From NCBI GenBank assembly GCA_008973525.1, contig WACJ01000115.1, positions 248,001-312,000 of the forward strand: a stretch of DNA of 64,000 bases. The letters run 5' to 3'. Below, piece by piece: positions 1-11,939 of the stretch. The notes below the pieces were generated by a model, which was not told the DNA's origin, made no database searches, and saw only the letters and a program-made list of their open reading frames with translations. The DNA comes from Stenopsyche tienmushanensis. Taxonomy: Eukaryota > Arthropoda > Insecta > Trichoptera > Stenopsychidae. The position numbers and the translations under genes were made by a program. How positions within the stretch are numbered: position 1 is the first letter of the stretch; each line of letters starts with the position of its first letter.

Positions 1-247
1 ATCATCTCCAGGGGGATTTAATTAGGGACGTAAAAATTAATGGCTATTGAAGGGTCAGGTAGCAAAACCGACCCCTAACACCGACCTGATATCAAAATAA
101 TGTGTTTTATCTGTTTGGTATGACTGAAAAGGTATCATTAATTTTGAAATACTAAAAACCTGGACAAACAATAACTAATCTGCGGAATACAAATATATGA
201 ATACAAAATAAACAACCCTCTTTCGTGCATTGTAGACGAGCCATTTA

Positions 248-542
248 CAGCATGATAATGCTTGCCTCCATACGACGAAAATATCGCGGGAAAGATTAAT
301 AGCCGTGGATGAAAGACAATTCGACATCCTCCTTACTCTCCAGACATCGTTCTGTCAGATTTTGGATTTATGCATCATTATTTGGATGGGTAAAATTACA
401 AAACAAACGATGAGGTCAAAATTGGACTTGGACGAAATATTTTCGTTCAAAGCCCGTAATGCTTTATGACAGAGGCATTGTTAAAATTTTACTAGATAGG
501 TGGAGAGAGGTTATATTTAGTGATGGAAAATACATTTCGTAA
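248..542 (+). pseudogene. Mariner transposase, C-terminal half (relic)
   Basis: Mariner transposases cut and paste their own element at TA sites using a DD34D catalytic triad. This piece reads QHDNACLHTTKI at 248-283, which holds the second catalytic Asp. It then reads HPPYSPDIVLSD from 325, which is the third-Asp motif. It finishes with FYDRGIVKILLDRWREVI and a stop near 541, the usual mariner C-terminus. At least two frame changes are needed to follow it, so it is dead. The N-terminal half and first Asp are absent. The family is known well enough to be confident; the subfamily is not. Confidence 0.85.
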
Positions 543-1390
543 TGTTCAAATCTTTCATTTAAAAAATAAAAATCTTTATGGGTACATCTTATAATAAAAA
601 GGACAAATAACTAATCAACAAAATACAGTGAATTCTCAAAAGATCATTATAATATATATATATATATGACCTTATTGTTTAGGTAGACGTTTATCATTAA
701 GCTTGGAGTACCAGTATACCATCCAGACGTGAATGCAAATCGTGTTTTGTGGATATAGGTATTCGACCTAATCGAGAAGATGAATAGATGACAACCAATA
801 CAATACATTGTATAGCTTTGGAACAAGTGCTATATTTTGTTTAGATTTTAAAGTAAAATTCATTTTGATCATTCCATAAGTTTTTAGCTTATTTGGAGAA
901 TAGACAAACAAACAAACATACATTTAAAAGTATATAAATCGTCAATATTTCCTATGTTGAGCTTAATTGGGGCATTGAGTAATTTTGTTGCACTGGATGG
1001 GTTCATTTCTTATCTCTTCGGCGTGAATCTAAAATCAAAATATACCAAAAACTCTTTATTTTGTAAAACCGAATGAAAACATCGTTATTTTGAGCGTTTA
1101 AAATGGCGTGTGTAAAAACAATTAACAGTTTATCGATTAAAATAAACGTTCAGGGCCAACCAAACTAAAAACCGTACTGTTTTAAATGCCATATTATTAT
1201 ACTTTCACAGTTTTATTCATTGGTAGATTCCATATTCAAAATGGTTCAACACTCTCAAATATTGCGAATGTCAATAGTAAGCCATATATGCATGGAATAG
1301 CTTTGAATGTAATTGAAGATATTGTTGAGCTTTCGTCATAAATAGGGTAGTTGGGCCTAAAAATAGTAGTTTGTTTTATTTTAGAGATAA
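543..1390. other. AT-rich spacer, no gene seen
   Basis: No coding signal was found on either strand. A perfect TA dinucleotide run lies at 652-667. The stretch near 900-935 has an ACAAACAAACAAACATAC run like the tail repeats at 2.4 and 17.5 kb, but too short to assign. Confidence 0.5.
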
Positions 1391-1399
1391 TCGAAAATT

Positions 1400-1690
1400 C
1401 ACTTCACTATCGATTTATTAGAAAACCATCAGCTATCCATAAAATTCGCAAATACTAAACTACTTTAAAAGCCCATAGAAAATACATCTTTACGCAAATT
1501 TTGCGTCTGGACATAAATCTACATTCGTACAAAATCCAATTGATCCAAAATCTCCTGGAAAATGACCATAAACAACGCCATGTGTTTGCGGATTGGAGTC
1601 TGGGGCAGTTGGAAGTTGACACAAATTTCGCAATAAAAAAATAATCATCTTTAGCCAATTTTTGGATGAATGGATTTTGATGTAGAATAT
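1400..1690 (+). pseudogene. Tc1/IS630-like transposase fragment
   Basis: A stretch around 1519-1620 reads SYKIQLIQNLLENDHKQR followed by HVFADWSLGQLEVD. After stops it continues with SSLANFWMNGF. This matches the region of insect Tc1/IS630-type transposases that runs from the helix before the first catalytic Asp into the usual SDEAHFWLNG block. Here SDEAHFW is changed to SSLANFW, so the first catalytic Asp is gone. No ends could be drawn. The transposase type is the same one that carries the SPDLTPLDFF motif seen on the minus strand near 4.8 and 30.2 kb. Confidence 0.7.
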
Positions 1691-1699
1691 ATGTGCTTA

Positions 1700-2390
1700 T
1701 TTCATAAATTATTTGCTTATGTTCGCTAAAGATTTCGGAATCCGTAAAATTTCACTGTAAAAAATTACTTTCTAAAACCGATTTTTTTTAAATCATCATC
1801 ATCATATAAAATTATGATTTCAGACGTGGGGTTTTTATATGTAGATATTAGCGTGATTAGATTTCTGAACAATGGCAATCGATTGGATACAAACCCAATT
1901 CTTTCATTGATAATGTGACTTTGAAACCTTTTCTTCTCGAGGAATTACGGTTTCATGAATTACGAATGAAGCAAATTCTTGGAATTCCCGACGGAAAGAA
2001 TTGGCGATTATCTGTGCTTTATAAGCCTTTTTTCTGTGTTAATTTTCAATCACATGTTTATAGTATAAGCTCTTAGTAAATAAAAGTGTGACCATGTGGT
2101 CACGCGACCTTTGTTGGAATTTTAATGCACTTATTCATTGTTATCGTATGCCCTTACAAATATCATTTTTTCGTCGTTGCTTTGATATTAATTATGTATT
2201 TAATGGCAGTAGAAAATTGTTACACACTTTCTAGGTCTATTATGAAAACAAATCTTTATAGCTTATCGTTTGAAATTTGAAAGAGTTATCTTGTTTAATT
2301 AGGAATGATAGAAATAATGAAATTTATTTTATTTTGTTGGTCTTATTATAAATATGAACAAAAATACAAACATTGATTTTTATATATAAG
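1700..2390. other. AT-rich spacer, no gene seen
   Basis: No supported coding or RNA gene. The short near-palindrome GTGACCATGTGGTCAC at about 2088-2103 resembles sequence near 31.26 kb, in reverse orientation, and may be a remnant of a shared repeat. Confidence 0.4.
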
Positions 2391-2394
2391 ATCA

Positions 2395-2650
2395 ACTGTA
2401 AGTTAATTATGCTACATCTATATTATTTGAGAAAGTGCATACAATAAGTTAGCAAATTTTTATCGCAATCGAATAAACGGTATAGCAGCGCATTAAATAC
2501 GGACAAACAAACATTGATTTTTATACATAGACTATGCCTATGTTACTCGCGAAATCTTTAGGAATAAATGGATGAAGTTTTATTGTAATCCGAAGGATGA
2601 TATGGCAGCGCATTTTGAACGAACAAAACCTACTTCATTTATATATATGA
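2395..2650 (+). repeat. Tail-type dispersed repeat, two tandem units
   Basis: Two diverged units of about 125 bp follow each other. Each has a block of the type GTAATCGGATGAATGATAT (here altered), then GCAGCGCATT, then ACAAAC runs, then CATTGATTTTTATA. The same block occurs once at about 17.47-17.64 kb on plus and once at about 62.34-62.47 kb on minus. It is non-coding. The closing A/T-rich microsatellite suggests the 3' tail of a LINE, SINE or similar element, but this is inference. Confidence 0.6.
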
Positions 2651-4620
2651 GATACTACATTTATCGGATATTAATGTTTATTTAATAGTTTTTTCTTTAT
2701 GTTAATCAATCGTTATTGTAATTTATTTTATTCTAAAAGAAGAAATTAATTCTATTAATTCAGATGCTTACTATGTAATATTTTTTTGCAATTAAAGAAG
2801 ATTAGATTACGCATTTTCTATTTAAAATATTAGTTTGGGACCGAAAGTTCTTTTGCTGAGTTTGCGTGTTATTAAATGGCATTTACCATTTAAAATAGCA
2901 CTACAGAATATTAATATAAATGCAATGTAGCCCAGTGATATAGTAAATATTTGCATGATTTATTCGAAAGCCAAATATCGACTAGTTATTAAATACCGGT
3001 ATTCCACTTCTTTGATGCTAAGAATTGAGCGAACGATCACTGTTAAATTATTTAGTCGTTTCATTATCATATTAAGTTTAACTCTTTACGACGAGTTCCC
3101 CCCAGTAAATTATAAAACGTTGTGACCGAATATTTCTCCAAACGACAATAAGCAATAAAGCCACGTTGAATATACAAACACTAGAGGAACATTTTTGGAA
3201 CCAAAGGATTTACGAAAGGGCTTTGAATAAATCTAACAGAATGGACTAATGGAATAGTACGTATACTTTGGGAACGATCGATACTGAAATACGACATGGC
3301 CAGTAAAATTATTTTATACACAATAGCCTCCTGAAAAAATATGAAACTCGCTCGAAATGCGAAAATGTGAGCATAAATGCCAATACGATTAGAGAGAGGC
3401 TTTATTTACCACATTGATTTTATTTTTGTTCCGAGCCATTTGGCCACCAATCGAACATCAATGAGATTTTTTTATTAATGCTCTGACTCTTCTCAATTTT
3501 TCATACAAATGAAAAATTATGTCTTCCCTCAAAACGGATAAAATGAATGAAAAAAAGGGTGAGATACCAAATTTAAAATCAAATTTGCATACATGACTTT
3601 CAATGAAAGTTAAAGAATAATTTTAAATCAAACAATTTTTGATTAAAGCTAAAACGCCATTGTATAAGGTTCTCCAATGAAATCATCAATCATGCTATAA
3701 ATGATACATTCTTAATATCCACAACTGATATTGTCGTAGGACGTAGGGCAATGTGCATGAAAATGTATTTATATTAGCGATATGCGACTCTCACGCCCCC
3801 TTATGATGGAAATTACATCCCCTAGAGGGGACATTGATTAAAAACTTTAGAAAGTGTAAGGTTCATTTGGGATGTTGATATTAAGTCATTTTAGACCATG
3901 GTTCCATTTGTATAATAAATAAATATTAATTTACCAAAAAAAAATTTTTATCCTATTATACATTATTTTAAATAAAGAAAGCTATTTAAATATTAATCCA
4001 CCCTCAATATGACGATGTGAAAGGGATTAATTTTTGTGATTTTTTTGAGCGTACAACTAAAAAAAAATCGTCCATCTTAGAAATTCGTATTTTTATATTA
4101 ATTAAACGCACTTAAAATTCGAACGAAACTCAAGTTTTACATGGAGTTTGAGTATTAAAGAGAAATGACGATTTTTTTTAATCAATATCGAATTTCAAAT
4201 AGTTCATCCGTAAGTTATTATAATAGCTTCAATATACAGCTCAAGCAATTGCTGATAATATTGAATTGCTCTTCAATAATAGACTAACTTCTAAGTCATT
4301 GTTTCAAACTAATCTTCCATACCTTGGAATATAATCGGGCTTCTATTAAAACGACCCGAAGAGGAATTGAACCCAAATTAAATGCTTAAAGTGCGATTGC
4401 GACTTCAAATCTGCTTGAGGGAAATATATCTTTAAATATACAGATAATAAATTACCAATTAAAATTTTGGATATTTTGTTATAAAATAATTAATTTGAAA
4501 TGTATCTAACCATTAACATCAGCTATGAATTCTATAAATTTGTAGTTGTTGATCCTTGTATAGAGCAGATTATGCATCTAGAGTCCAAAAAATATCGTTT
4601 TTATTAAAAACGAAGATAAA
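2651..4620. other. AT-rich spacer, no gene seen
   Basis: No open frame with protein-like composition and no recognisable element. Only poly-A/T runs and simple sequence were noticed. Confidence 0.4.
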
Positions 4621-4779
4621 TAGTAGAAAATGAGCGATTACGCGTTGCGTACTGGAATGGTGAAAATAAGCAAAATTCCGGGTTATATTTCAATGTCTCT
4701 CGTATATAGTGATTCACGAATATGTTTTAAGTTCAGACGTCTCTGTGTAAATACAGAAACACTTGAAGCGTTTAGCACT

Positions 4780-4920
4780 TCTTCGGACAAAGAAGTCCAG
4801 TGGTGTCAGATCTGGAAACCGTGCGAGCCACAGAATAGGGCTCATTTCTAGGCAAAAAAAATCCAATGGTGTCAGGTCTAGAGACCGTGCGAACCACGAA
4901 ATATGGCCAAAAAAAAATAA
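4780..4920 (-). pseudogene. Tc1/IS630-like transposase motif, duplicated in tandem
   Basis: On the minus strand the third-Asp region of a Tc1/IS630-type transposase appears twice. One copy reads WFARSLDLTPLDFF (about 4859-4905) and the other reads WLARFPDLTPLDFFV (about 4795-4840). The two start about 64 bp apart, so a short segment was duplicated after insertion or by slippage. Nothing else of the enzyme can be read reliably around it. The same motif, as SLAQSLDLTPLDFFV, lies on the minus strand near 30.15 kb. Confidence 0.65.
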
Positions 4921-4949
4921 AATTACACGACTGTGCTCACAACTTTTTA

Positions 4950-5300
4950 AAACTGAATTAATTTCAAAATAGTTGTTAGTTTTTTTTTTAGAAATTTAGA
5001 AGTTGACATTTATCATTCGTTTGCACATTTTATGCGACTTTGGAAGCTCATAAGTAATTTTCTTTATGCCAATTGCATAAAATAATTACTTAAAAACAGT
5101 TGTTTTGTGCTATTTCCATAACAGAATAAAAAGTTGACGATTTAAAGATGAAATTTTGGGTATTTTTTCAAAATGTTGAAAAAAAAAAAAATTATTTCAA
5201 CAACCCTGAGACTTAGTACATAGAGTCTATATATGAAATGTAGCTAAAAATCCCTCTAACCACCAAAAAATATTTTTTTGGTCCATGTGCAAACATCCTG
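4950..5300 (+). repeat. Dispersed repeat, paired with an inverted copy at 26 kb
   Basis: The block GATTTAAAGATGAAATTTTG and its continuation through GGGTATTTTTTCAAAATG is nearly identical to the reverse complement of 26.08-26.15 kb. Weaker similarity covers about 300 bp on each side. The outer end reads AACATCCTGTATA at about 5288-5300, which looks like a Tc1/mariner-type terminus. It is probably the flank of a Tc1/IS630-like element, but no transposase reads into it. Confidence 0.6.
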
Positions 5301-7960
5301 TATAATCACTATGACACACCGCCAGTATATTTTTTTATAATATATGATAAACTCCAATTAAATTTGAAGCTTTTAAATGTGATTTACATACCTTTAGGGG
5401 GACATTTCAATGTAAAATGACATGAATGATTTGCGACAGAAGTCACGTATGGTATTAATCACCCGACCAAAAATGTCCATTCGAAATCACGTTCCTTTGC
5501 GGTCCGAGATTTCCAACACGGACCTTTCTATTTTTCTATTGAATAACACTGTTCTATAGAGAGATCCCTTCGTGGGACCAATTTGTGAATTGAGTATAAG
5601 CACCTTTGGGTCTATTTATTAGGAACCTTCTAAAACACTTATTTTTAAAAGAGCCCTTCCACTTAACGGTCTTTCCTATTGGAGATCGAACGCTTCCCGA
5701 AAATCAATACTCCCCTTTAAGCATTTCATTCAAGTCAAATTAAAGTGAATACATATTAACGAAATCCATCAAAAATTTAAATGATATACGCGTTCAATAG
5801 AGAGCTAATTGAATATTCTTATAGTGGATGTCTTGGGACGTATACTAAATGGCTAGTATTTCATTAAAATCAGTTTTCATGTTCATGTTACCATTATTCA
5901 TTAATTGTCAGCGATTTTAAATATCGTAAAAAGCTATTTGATTTACATATTTTATTGTTTAAAGACGACTTATGCGTTCTAACGTATGCATGTATTCTCT
6001 GTTGAATTTATTTAAAAATAAAAGGGAAAAACCAAGATTCATTGAAATGTGAAGACATTTTTTGATTCACCAATATGTGTCATATACCATAATAGTTATT
6101 AAAAATATTCATTTTTCTACGAAAAAACCCTGTGTCTCTTAAGTAATTAATACAGCGATCTTAGTTGAAATAGTTCGAGGCATTATGTATGATATACTGG
6201 ATAAGTTCATGTTAATGTAAGATCTTGAGATTGTTAATTTTGTTGTCTTGAAAAGACATTCATCGCACTAATACGAGGTCTTTCAACTGTTCAGTGAAAA
6301 TTTGCAGCATTTTGTCAATATATGTAGGAAAAATACGAAACAGTAGATATATAAATCACCATCCAAAACTGAAAGAAAATTATATTGCAAAATATGCTGG
6401 AAAAGTCAAAACAGTGATATTTTCTGGGACAATAAATCATTTTTGCAGTCCTGATGTAGGCTATGACAAGAGCATAGATATGTCTTCTTAATTGCGCCTT
6501 TGTGAGGGGCCATAAAAAAGTGCAAAAAGCTGTCAATAGTGTTGCCGCTTCTATACGACTATGCACCAGTGCAAATGCCTGACAATTTTTGGATATTGTA
6601 TGCAAGTTATAATCGTTAATATTGGCAATCTTTATTTTTTATTCTGAATTTGGTTCTAAATTTTACTTAATTTTAGTATTATTATACATATTAAAATTCA
6701 AAATTGTGCAGTCAAAGTGCGTTTATATGAAAACAAACTATATTCCTCTAAGAAAAACAATTTAAATCTATCAGGAACATATCTGAAAACAGCATAATGA
6801 TCGATAGCATCATCGTCATTACTTTACCTATAGACATCCATCTTTTGAAAAAACTTTAGTTATAAGAAAAAATATATATAAAAATTGTGTATTTATTATA
6901 CTAATTGCGCATTTTTGAGTGCATTAAAAGCGAGGGTCTGTTTTCAAAAATAACTGTTCTATTTTTATAAAAATCGAAATATAGATTTACATTTCATGTT
7001 TTTTTTAATACAAAGACGCAGTGTATATTTTTTGTGAATCCCAAAGGATGTAACTACGAGTATATATGATTGAGAATTTGACAAGTATACTTTATAGCTA
7101 TGAATCGAATATGATCAGAACCCTTTTATTAAAGCATACCATTTTAGTGAATTTGTTCGAATGTGTCATAAAAATGTGCGAATTATTTATAAAAGCAAAT
7201 AAACTCACCACTTTATAAATATCTTCTATCTCGTGCCTTAACTTTGCATAAACACTTTTTTTTAAATCCGCTTAGGACGCTTATAATCGGTTCACTTGAT
7301 TCCACATTTTTAATGAATAAATAACAGCCCTCATTGATGACTGTTACATTTTTACCATCATCTTTAGAGATTCGTTATACAAGTATTTGAATTCATTTAA
7401 TATCATTATCATAAGCTGAAAAAGCCTGCTCGATTTAAATATGTATCGAAAAGCGTTAATAGTTTTTATTATTAAATGTTATTTTTCAAAATATTTGATA
7501 AGAGATGGATTTCTATAAAACCGTCTTTTTGGTGAGATAAGCTTTGAAAAATATTATAAAAAACTTTTCAAGGCAGTGTCATGGTAAATTGTGCATTTTT
7601 AGACAGGTGGAATCAATAAAATTAATATAAAATTCATTCCTTTTGAATTTGTTAACAAGGACCTAATAACACTTGATCTGTGTGTAAAAATTTTTTTACA
7701 TCAATTTTAATTTGTGACCGCTTTATCTTTGAATTACCTGAATGTTCTGCAAAGTACATCAATATCTCGCATGTCAGAAAATGAAACGTTCACTTAAATT
7801 GAATGACGATTAAATGAAATACCTCTAAAATTCAATTTGATTCTGATAAAAATTAGAGGCAGAAGATACCTTGAATATCAATGAGATATCAAAAGAAAGT
7901 AGAAAATTAAAAATGAGATGATTGATCCCTTTGATAAATATGTTTTTGACATCCATTGAA
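5301..7960. other. Spacer, no gene seen
   Basis: No recognised coding sequence. The interval 5440-5720 and the minus-strand frame at 6315-6605 (96 codons) are less AT-rich than their surroundings, but the predicted peptides match nothing familiar and have no flanking splice or promoter logic. Confidence 0.4.
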
Positions 7961-7969
7961 GGATAATAA

Positions 7970-9070
7970 ATAATGGTTTTATTATTCCGGGACTATAAGA
8001 AAGCGTTCGACTGCGTTAATTAAAAATGAATCAAGAATGTATGGTCTCTACTTTAAAAACGCAGCAACAGTGAGAGTCAACGGACTAAACTCTAAAAAAA
8101 ATACTGTCCAGATAGTATTCGGGTGGGTGTTCAAAACCACGATGCCCACCCATAAAATCATAGGGAGGGGGGCAACCCTATTCCCGTAGGCAATGGTTAA
8201 AACCATGTGGTAATGATATGACCAGCTAACATGAGTTGGGTATGTAGGTCACCCTGTGCTGCGTACTCACAAAGGGGTGTGTGAAACTGCTGATTACAGA
8301 AGTTGGTGGAGTCTGTATCTAAGGCATCACTACATTCTTCAACGGCCTAGTGCATACAGAGGAGAACGGCGACTCGTTTCCGTGGCTAGATGCTACAAAC
8401 GATCGAACCGATACGAGTATCATGGGGAAAAGGTAGCCCCTGCAGTGCGTCATCTGCTGCAGCCCCCTTCAAACTGAGGTTGGATTCATGGTGGCATTAG
8501 TATTCCCCTCTGAAGCTGGTTTTCTTGCAGAAGCTTCACCTCCTCTGGAGGATGCGGAGTAAAAGGGGTAGACACCTAGACGCTCAGCGCGTAGCGTTTC
8601 CCATGGGGTTAAATATCAGTGGAAGACCCTCTCTGTGTTGCTAGTCCGGGGTAACCCGGAACAGATCATGCATCAGCGCCTAAAATAGGATCGTTATTGT
8701 AGACCCTATTGCCGACACTTTCTGTCGTCTGTCCAGAAAGTAGTACGCAAAGGATGCATCCTATCCCCAGTTTTAATCAGAGAATTCTTAGAAGTAGCGA
8801 TAGGTGGAAAAATACTTCTCAAATCTTACACGAACTGATAATACAATGCTGATAGCAAAAAATCAAAGAAATGGTCGAATTCCTTCGGCATGTAGAAATC
8901 GATAGCAACAGATTAGATCTGGAAATAAACAGGTCTACGATAAATGTAAAGATAATTGACGGTCACATTGGATCTTTCCACACAAATAACGGAGAATGTG
9001 ATGGAGAAATATCAATAAAGGCGGTGGATACATCCTTGGCCAAACTTACAAACATATCCATGTTGAAGAA
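7970..9070 (+). pseudogene. LINE-type reverse transcriptase, interrupted relic
   Basis: A LINE reverse transcriptase copies its own RNA at a nicked target site. Three blocks are visible. FRDYKKAFDCVN near 7985 is the RT block holding the first catalytic Asp. VRKGCILSPV near 8740 is the usual QGCILSP block. KSYTN, then a damaged YADD-like stretch, then MVEFLRHVEIDSNRLDLEIN from 8871 is the palm/thumb region. Downstream NNGECDGEISIKAV and SLAKLTNI match the connector of RTE/BovB-like elements and relatives. The reading is broken by stops near 8020 and by a 616-bp insert at 8113-8728. No endonuclease domain was found upstream. The clade is my best guess, not proven. Confidence 0.75.
8113..8728. 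mobile_element. GC-rich insertion inside the LINE, with 9-bp flanking repeat
   Basis: CTGTCCAGA occurs at 8104-8112 and again at 8729-8737. The reverse transcriptase frame reads up to VQ at the first copy and resumes with VRKGCILSP just after the second, so the segment between is an insert with a target duplication. It is much richer in G and C than its surroundings. It begins ATAGTATTCGGGTGGGTG and ends TTTCTGTCGT. No terminal inverted repeat, poly-A tail or known protein was seen; a 73-codon frame at 8256-8477 has no recognisable content. A SINE or other non-autonomous element is possible. Confidence 0.7.
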
Positions 9071-9199
9071 TTGTCATCGACATTTTTTTTATTACAAAAA
9101 ATATTTAATTGTACAAATAGTATTAGGGATTATTTGTGATTTTCGTTCCTTTATGTCATATGTGTGGATAATCCAGATCCTTTTTAAATAAATATATTA

Positions 9200-10515
9200 A
9201 ACATCAGTTTTTACATAAAGACGTGGAAAGAAATTGAGCAACAGACAACGAATTTTGAATGAGAAATATGTGGTCAAAGCAAATATAAGAAAAAAGTTAA
9301 GCTTTGAATACGTGAATGATATTGGATATTTTTTTTCTCATATAAGCGACATGAATTAGACCAGACTACAAATGTTCAGTAGCAATTTAAAAGTATATAT
9401 ACATTTTTAACCACATGCTGTTTTCTATTCACCAGAAATTGAAAATCTTTCATTTGAAGTCTGCTTATTGTGTCGTATAGAATTCTGTTCCATTTAAAAA
9501 TAAAAATAGATCTTTCAATTGAAACTATTCCGACTGGCAAGCTAATCGGTAAAAAACTACTCGAATCGCAAAATGTATTAACGGCAGTTTGAAACCAATA
9601 GCGATTTATCCGGAAATAGTGCTCGAAATGAGCGAAGCGTAAGAAAGTTATTAATTTATTTGGAAATTAGTCGCATACTGAAATTGCACTTCAATTGAAG
9701 CTCTATAAGACATGAAAAATGTTCATTCGTGAGAATATAGCGGGCGAATATCATTTCATAGAGGAAAATTATTTTCGTCTAATTTAGTGTTGATAGATCC
9801 TAGTCAAGAGGACCATATGAATTGACAAAACAATGGATATATTCGATTTATTTTATAGGGGCTTATTAAAATATAATAAAATATTATAAGTTTCTTTGAA
9901 AGGTAATTTTTAGATTGAATATCTATGAATGTGCTAAAAAGAATTTAATCACTGTAGGTGGCTCCTGTAGTCCTATAAATAGTTCTAAATAAAATGTTTC
10001 ATTAAATATACATTTTACATTTTTCGTGTATAAGTTGAAGTGAGGAAACGCACAGATTTGTGGGCACGGCATTTATATAGTTAATCGTCTCAGTATTTAA
10101 TTTAATATGAAATCAAATTAAACCAGGATTGTGAATATTGATTTAATACAAGATATAATAGGAATAATATAGATAGCAACTAGCCTATTCATCTTTTTTT
10201 TTCAATTTAGCGAGATATTGGTGTATTGCGTTAGTTTCCTTTTTTTAATAATCAGATCGAATAATAGAAGATTCACTCATTTTTGAGAGAGCACCTTTTT
10301 GGTGTACATGAAAATGAACATGGCCATATAAAGCTTACTCGTATGAGCTGTTTCCATCCTATTGAAAATTCAAAGGTTCTATAGGAAAGATCGTGAAGTT
10401 GCATTGCAAGATTTTAAGGGTAGGTATCAAATGCTTTCAGTAACACATGTTATACTCAAAAACACAAATTTGCGTAGTCAATTTGTTAGTCGGGTTCAAC
10501 GAGTGTTAAGCTAGC
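9200..10515. other. AT-rich spacer, no gene seen
   Basis: Nothing recognisable as coding, RNA gene or element end was found on either strand. Confidence 0.4.
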
Positions 10516-10539
10516 TTAAGAGTTACGAAGGATATACGA

Positions 10540-10917
10540 GGCTTTTGCCGGATGGATATGGCAGAATGGAACTCACTGGTCGAAATGGTCGTCCCTGGAG
10601 TCGGAGGAGGCGGGTTGCTTGGTGCGGTGGCGGCCAGCACGCGAGTCGTCGCCCAGGCCGTACAGCCCCGCCACCGCCGCCATCTGGACCGCCTCTCGCC
10701 GCCCCTCGTCTGCCTACATCACACGGCGCCACCGTCCCTTAAGCCTCCCAACACCCAAACTCTACACCGCACCACCATTTCAACTCGACCAAGCATATAC
10801 CTACTCGTGGACCTCTCAACGATAGCGATTATACCGCGGAGGTTGCCTATCACCACATTACCACTCTTCAACACTATTCATCCCGCACCACCCCAAATAC
10901 TATGGGATTGTCACTAA
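10540..10917. other. GC-rich island of unknown nature
   Basis: About 200 bp from 10540 are strongly GC-rich in an AT-rich setting, then the sequence becomes C-rich and fades near 10917. Several frames are open through it on both strands, as expected for GC-rich DNA. The longest, plus 10552-10917 (121 codons), is rich in Gly, Ala, Arg and Pro and matches no family I know. It could be a CpG-rich exon, a promoter island or the 5' part of an element. No splice site or end was seen that would decide. Confidence 0.4.
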
Positions 10918-10919
10918 AG

Positions 10920-11535
10920 CACATTTTTATGTAACACCATTTACAAAACTGCTGAAGCAAATTGAAGTTCATTTTATCATGTAAATTACGATATTTAAAA
11001 ATTGAATCATATACATTTTAATTTAAAATTCGTTCGCTTAAATAGCACAAAAACACCCACACACAAAATGTTAATAGTCAATACAAATATATCTGATCAA
11101 ACATATTTGTACTACCGGGAATCAATCCATCATTGTCAAATGCTAAGACTAGCGAGCATCAAGCTTGTATGCTGCTTCTTACGACTGAAGTTGGAATGTA
11201 AGAAAAGAATTAGATTGTAATCGGATTGACGTAAGAAACATCGAGGAACTACTTTGGGTTGCTCAAAATGCAATCTTGATCGATGATTAACATTGGGGGA
11301 CTCGATTTGGGGACATTAAAAGAACAAGAAGAACACGAATTAAACGGATTATAAATATTCAAAATATTATTTTATTTGAGGATGTTGACATTTGGCAATG
11401 ATTGAAGGAGGATTGAATAAAATCCTTAAAAAAACTTAGTAAATAATGTCATATAGCGTAACAAGAAAACAGATGCACGGCAAATCGTGATCGAAAATAA
11501 GGGATGCAAACACAATAAAGTGAAAAAAAAATAAT
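10920..11535. other. AT-rich spacer, no gene seen
   Basis: A 72-codon frame at 11002-11220 is open but its composition is that of AT-rich random sequence. No other content was seen. Confidence 0.4.
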
Positions 11536-11539
11536 GGTG

Positions 11540-11925
11540 TAGCGTGGGCGATTCAACATCCTCATGCAATAGCGCTATTAGTCTGAGCCACCAGATTAGC
11601 AGCGATATCTTCCGTCTCTCTTTAGGTGCAATGTGCTATTTTAACAGCGCCATCTACTGTGGCGCTGCGGGGACATTGCACCTGTAATACCAACCAATCG
11701 CTTCTTGCCTGTGTATCGTTGTCGGTTGGATGGTGATACGCAGAAGGCGGGAGTCGACAAGATTCGTCGGTTGACCTTGATTGCGGGAGTACGTCATTCT
11801 CCCAGTCAGAACTCTCTCTTTCTCGTGCTGAATAAAAATTATCTAGAGAAGAGAATCTCTTTGTCCGACGCTCGTCCACCCCCATCCATCCGTCCGGCTA
11901 CGATCCGAAAGAAGAACGACGGTAT
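11540..11925 (+). mobile_element. LTR-like sequence, family copy 1
   Basis: From about 11700 this aligns base by base with the reverse complement of 29411-29714. Shared blocks include ATCGTTG-CGGTTGG-TGGTGA, GTCGGTTGACCTTG against GCGTTTGGCCTTGG, a GAATAAAAA signal preceded by a CTCTCTCT tract, then CGTCCACC-CCATCCATCCGTCC and AGAAGAACG. The polyadenylation-type AATAAAA followed by GC-rich sequence suits a solo LTR. No gag or pol sequence lies beside it. Outer limits are uncertain because the other copies differ at their edges. Confidence 0.6.
11624..11683. repeat. Nested perfect stem-loop in the LTR-like copy
   Basis: AGGTGCAATGT at 11624-11634 pairs with ACATTGCACCT at 11673-11683. Inside it AGCGCCA at 11646-11652 pairs with TGGCGCT at 11660-11666. 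Both stems are perfect. Role unknown. Confidence 0.75.
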
Positions 11926-11939
11926 ATTAAGTCTGAAAT

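Noticed and set aside
6315..6605. 96-codon open frame on minus
   Set aside because: Hydrophobic, AT-driven composition, no recognisable motif, and no splice or promoter context.
8256..8477. 73-codon open frame on plus
   Set aside because: It lies inside the GC-rich insert, where long frames are expected by composition, and has no protein-like motif.
11622..11885. 87-codon frame on minus
   Set aside because: Antisense through the LTR-like sequence; no known product.
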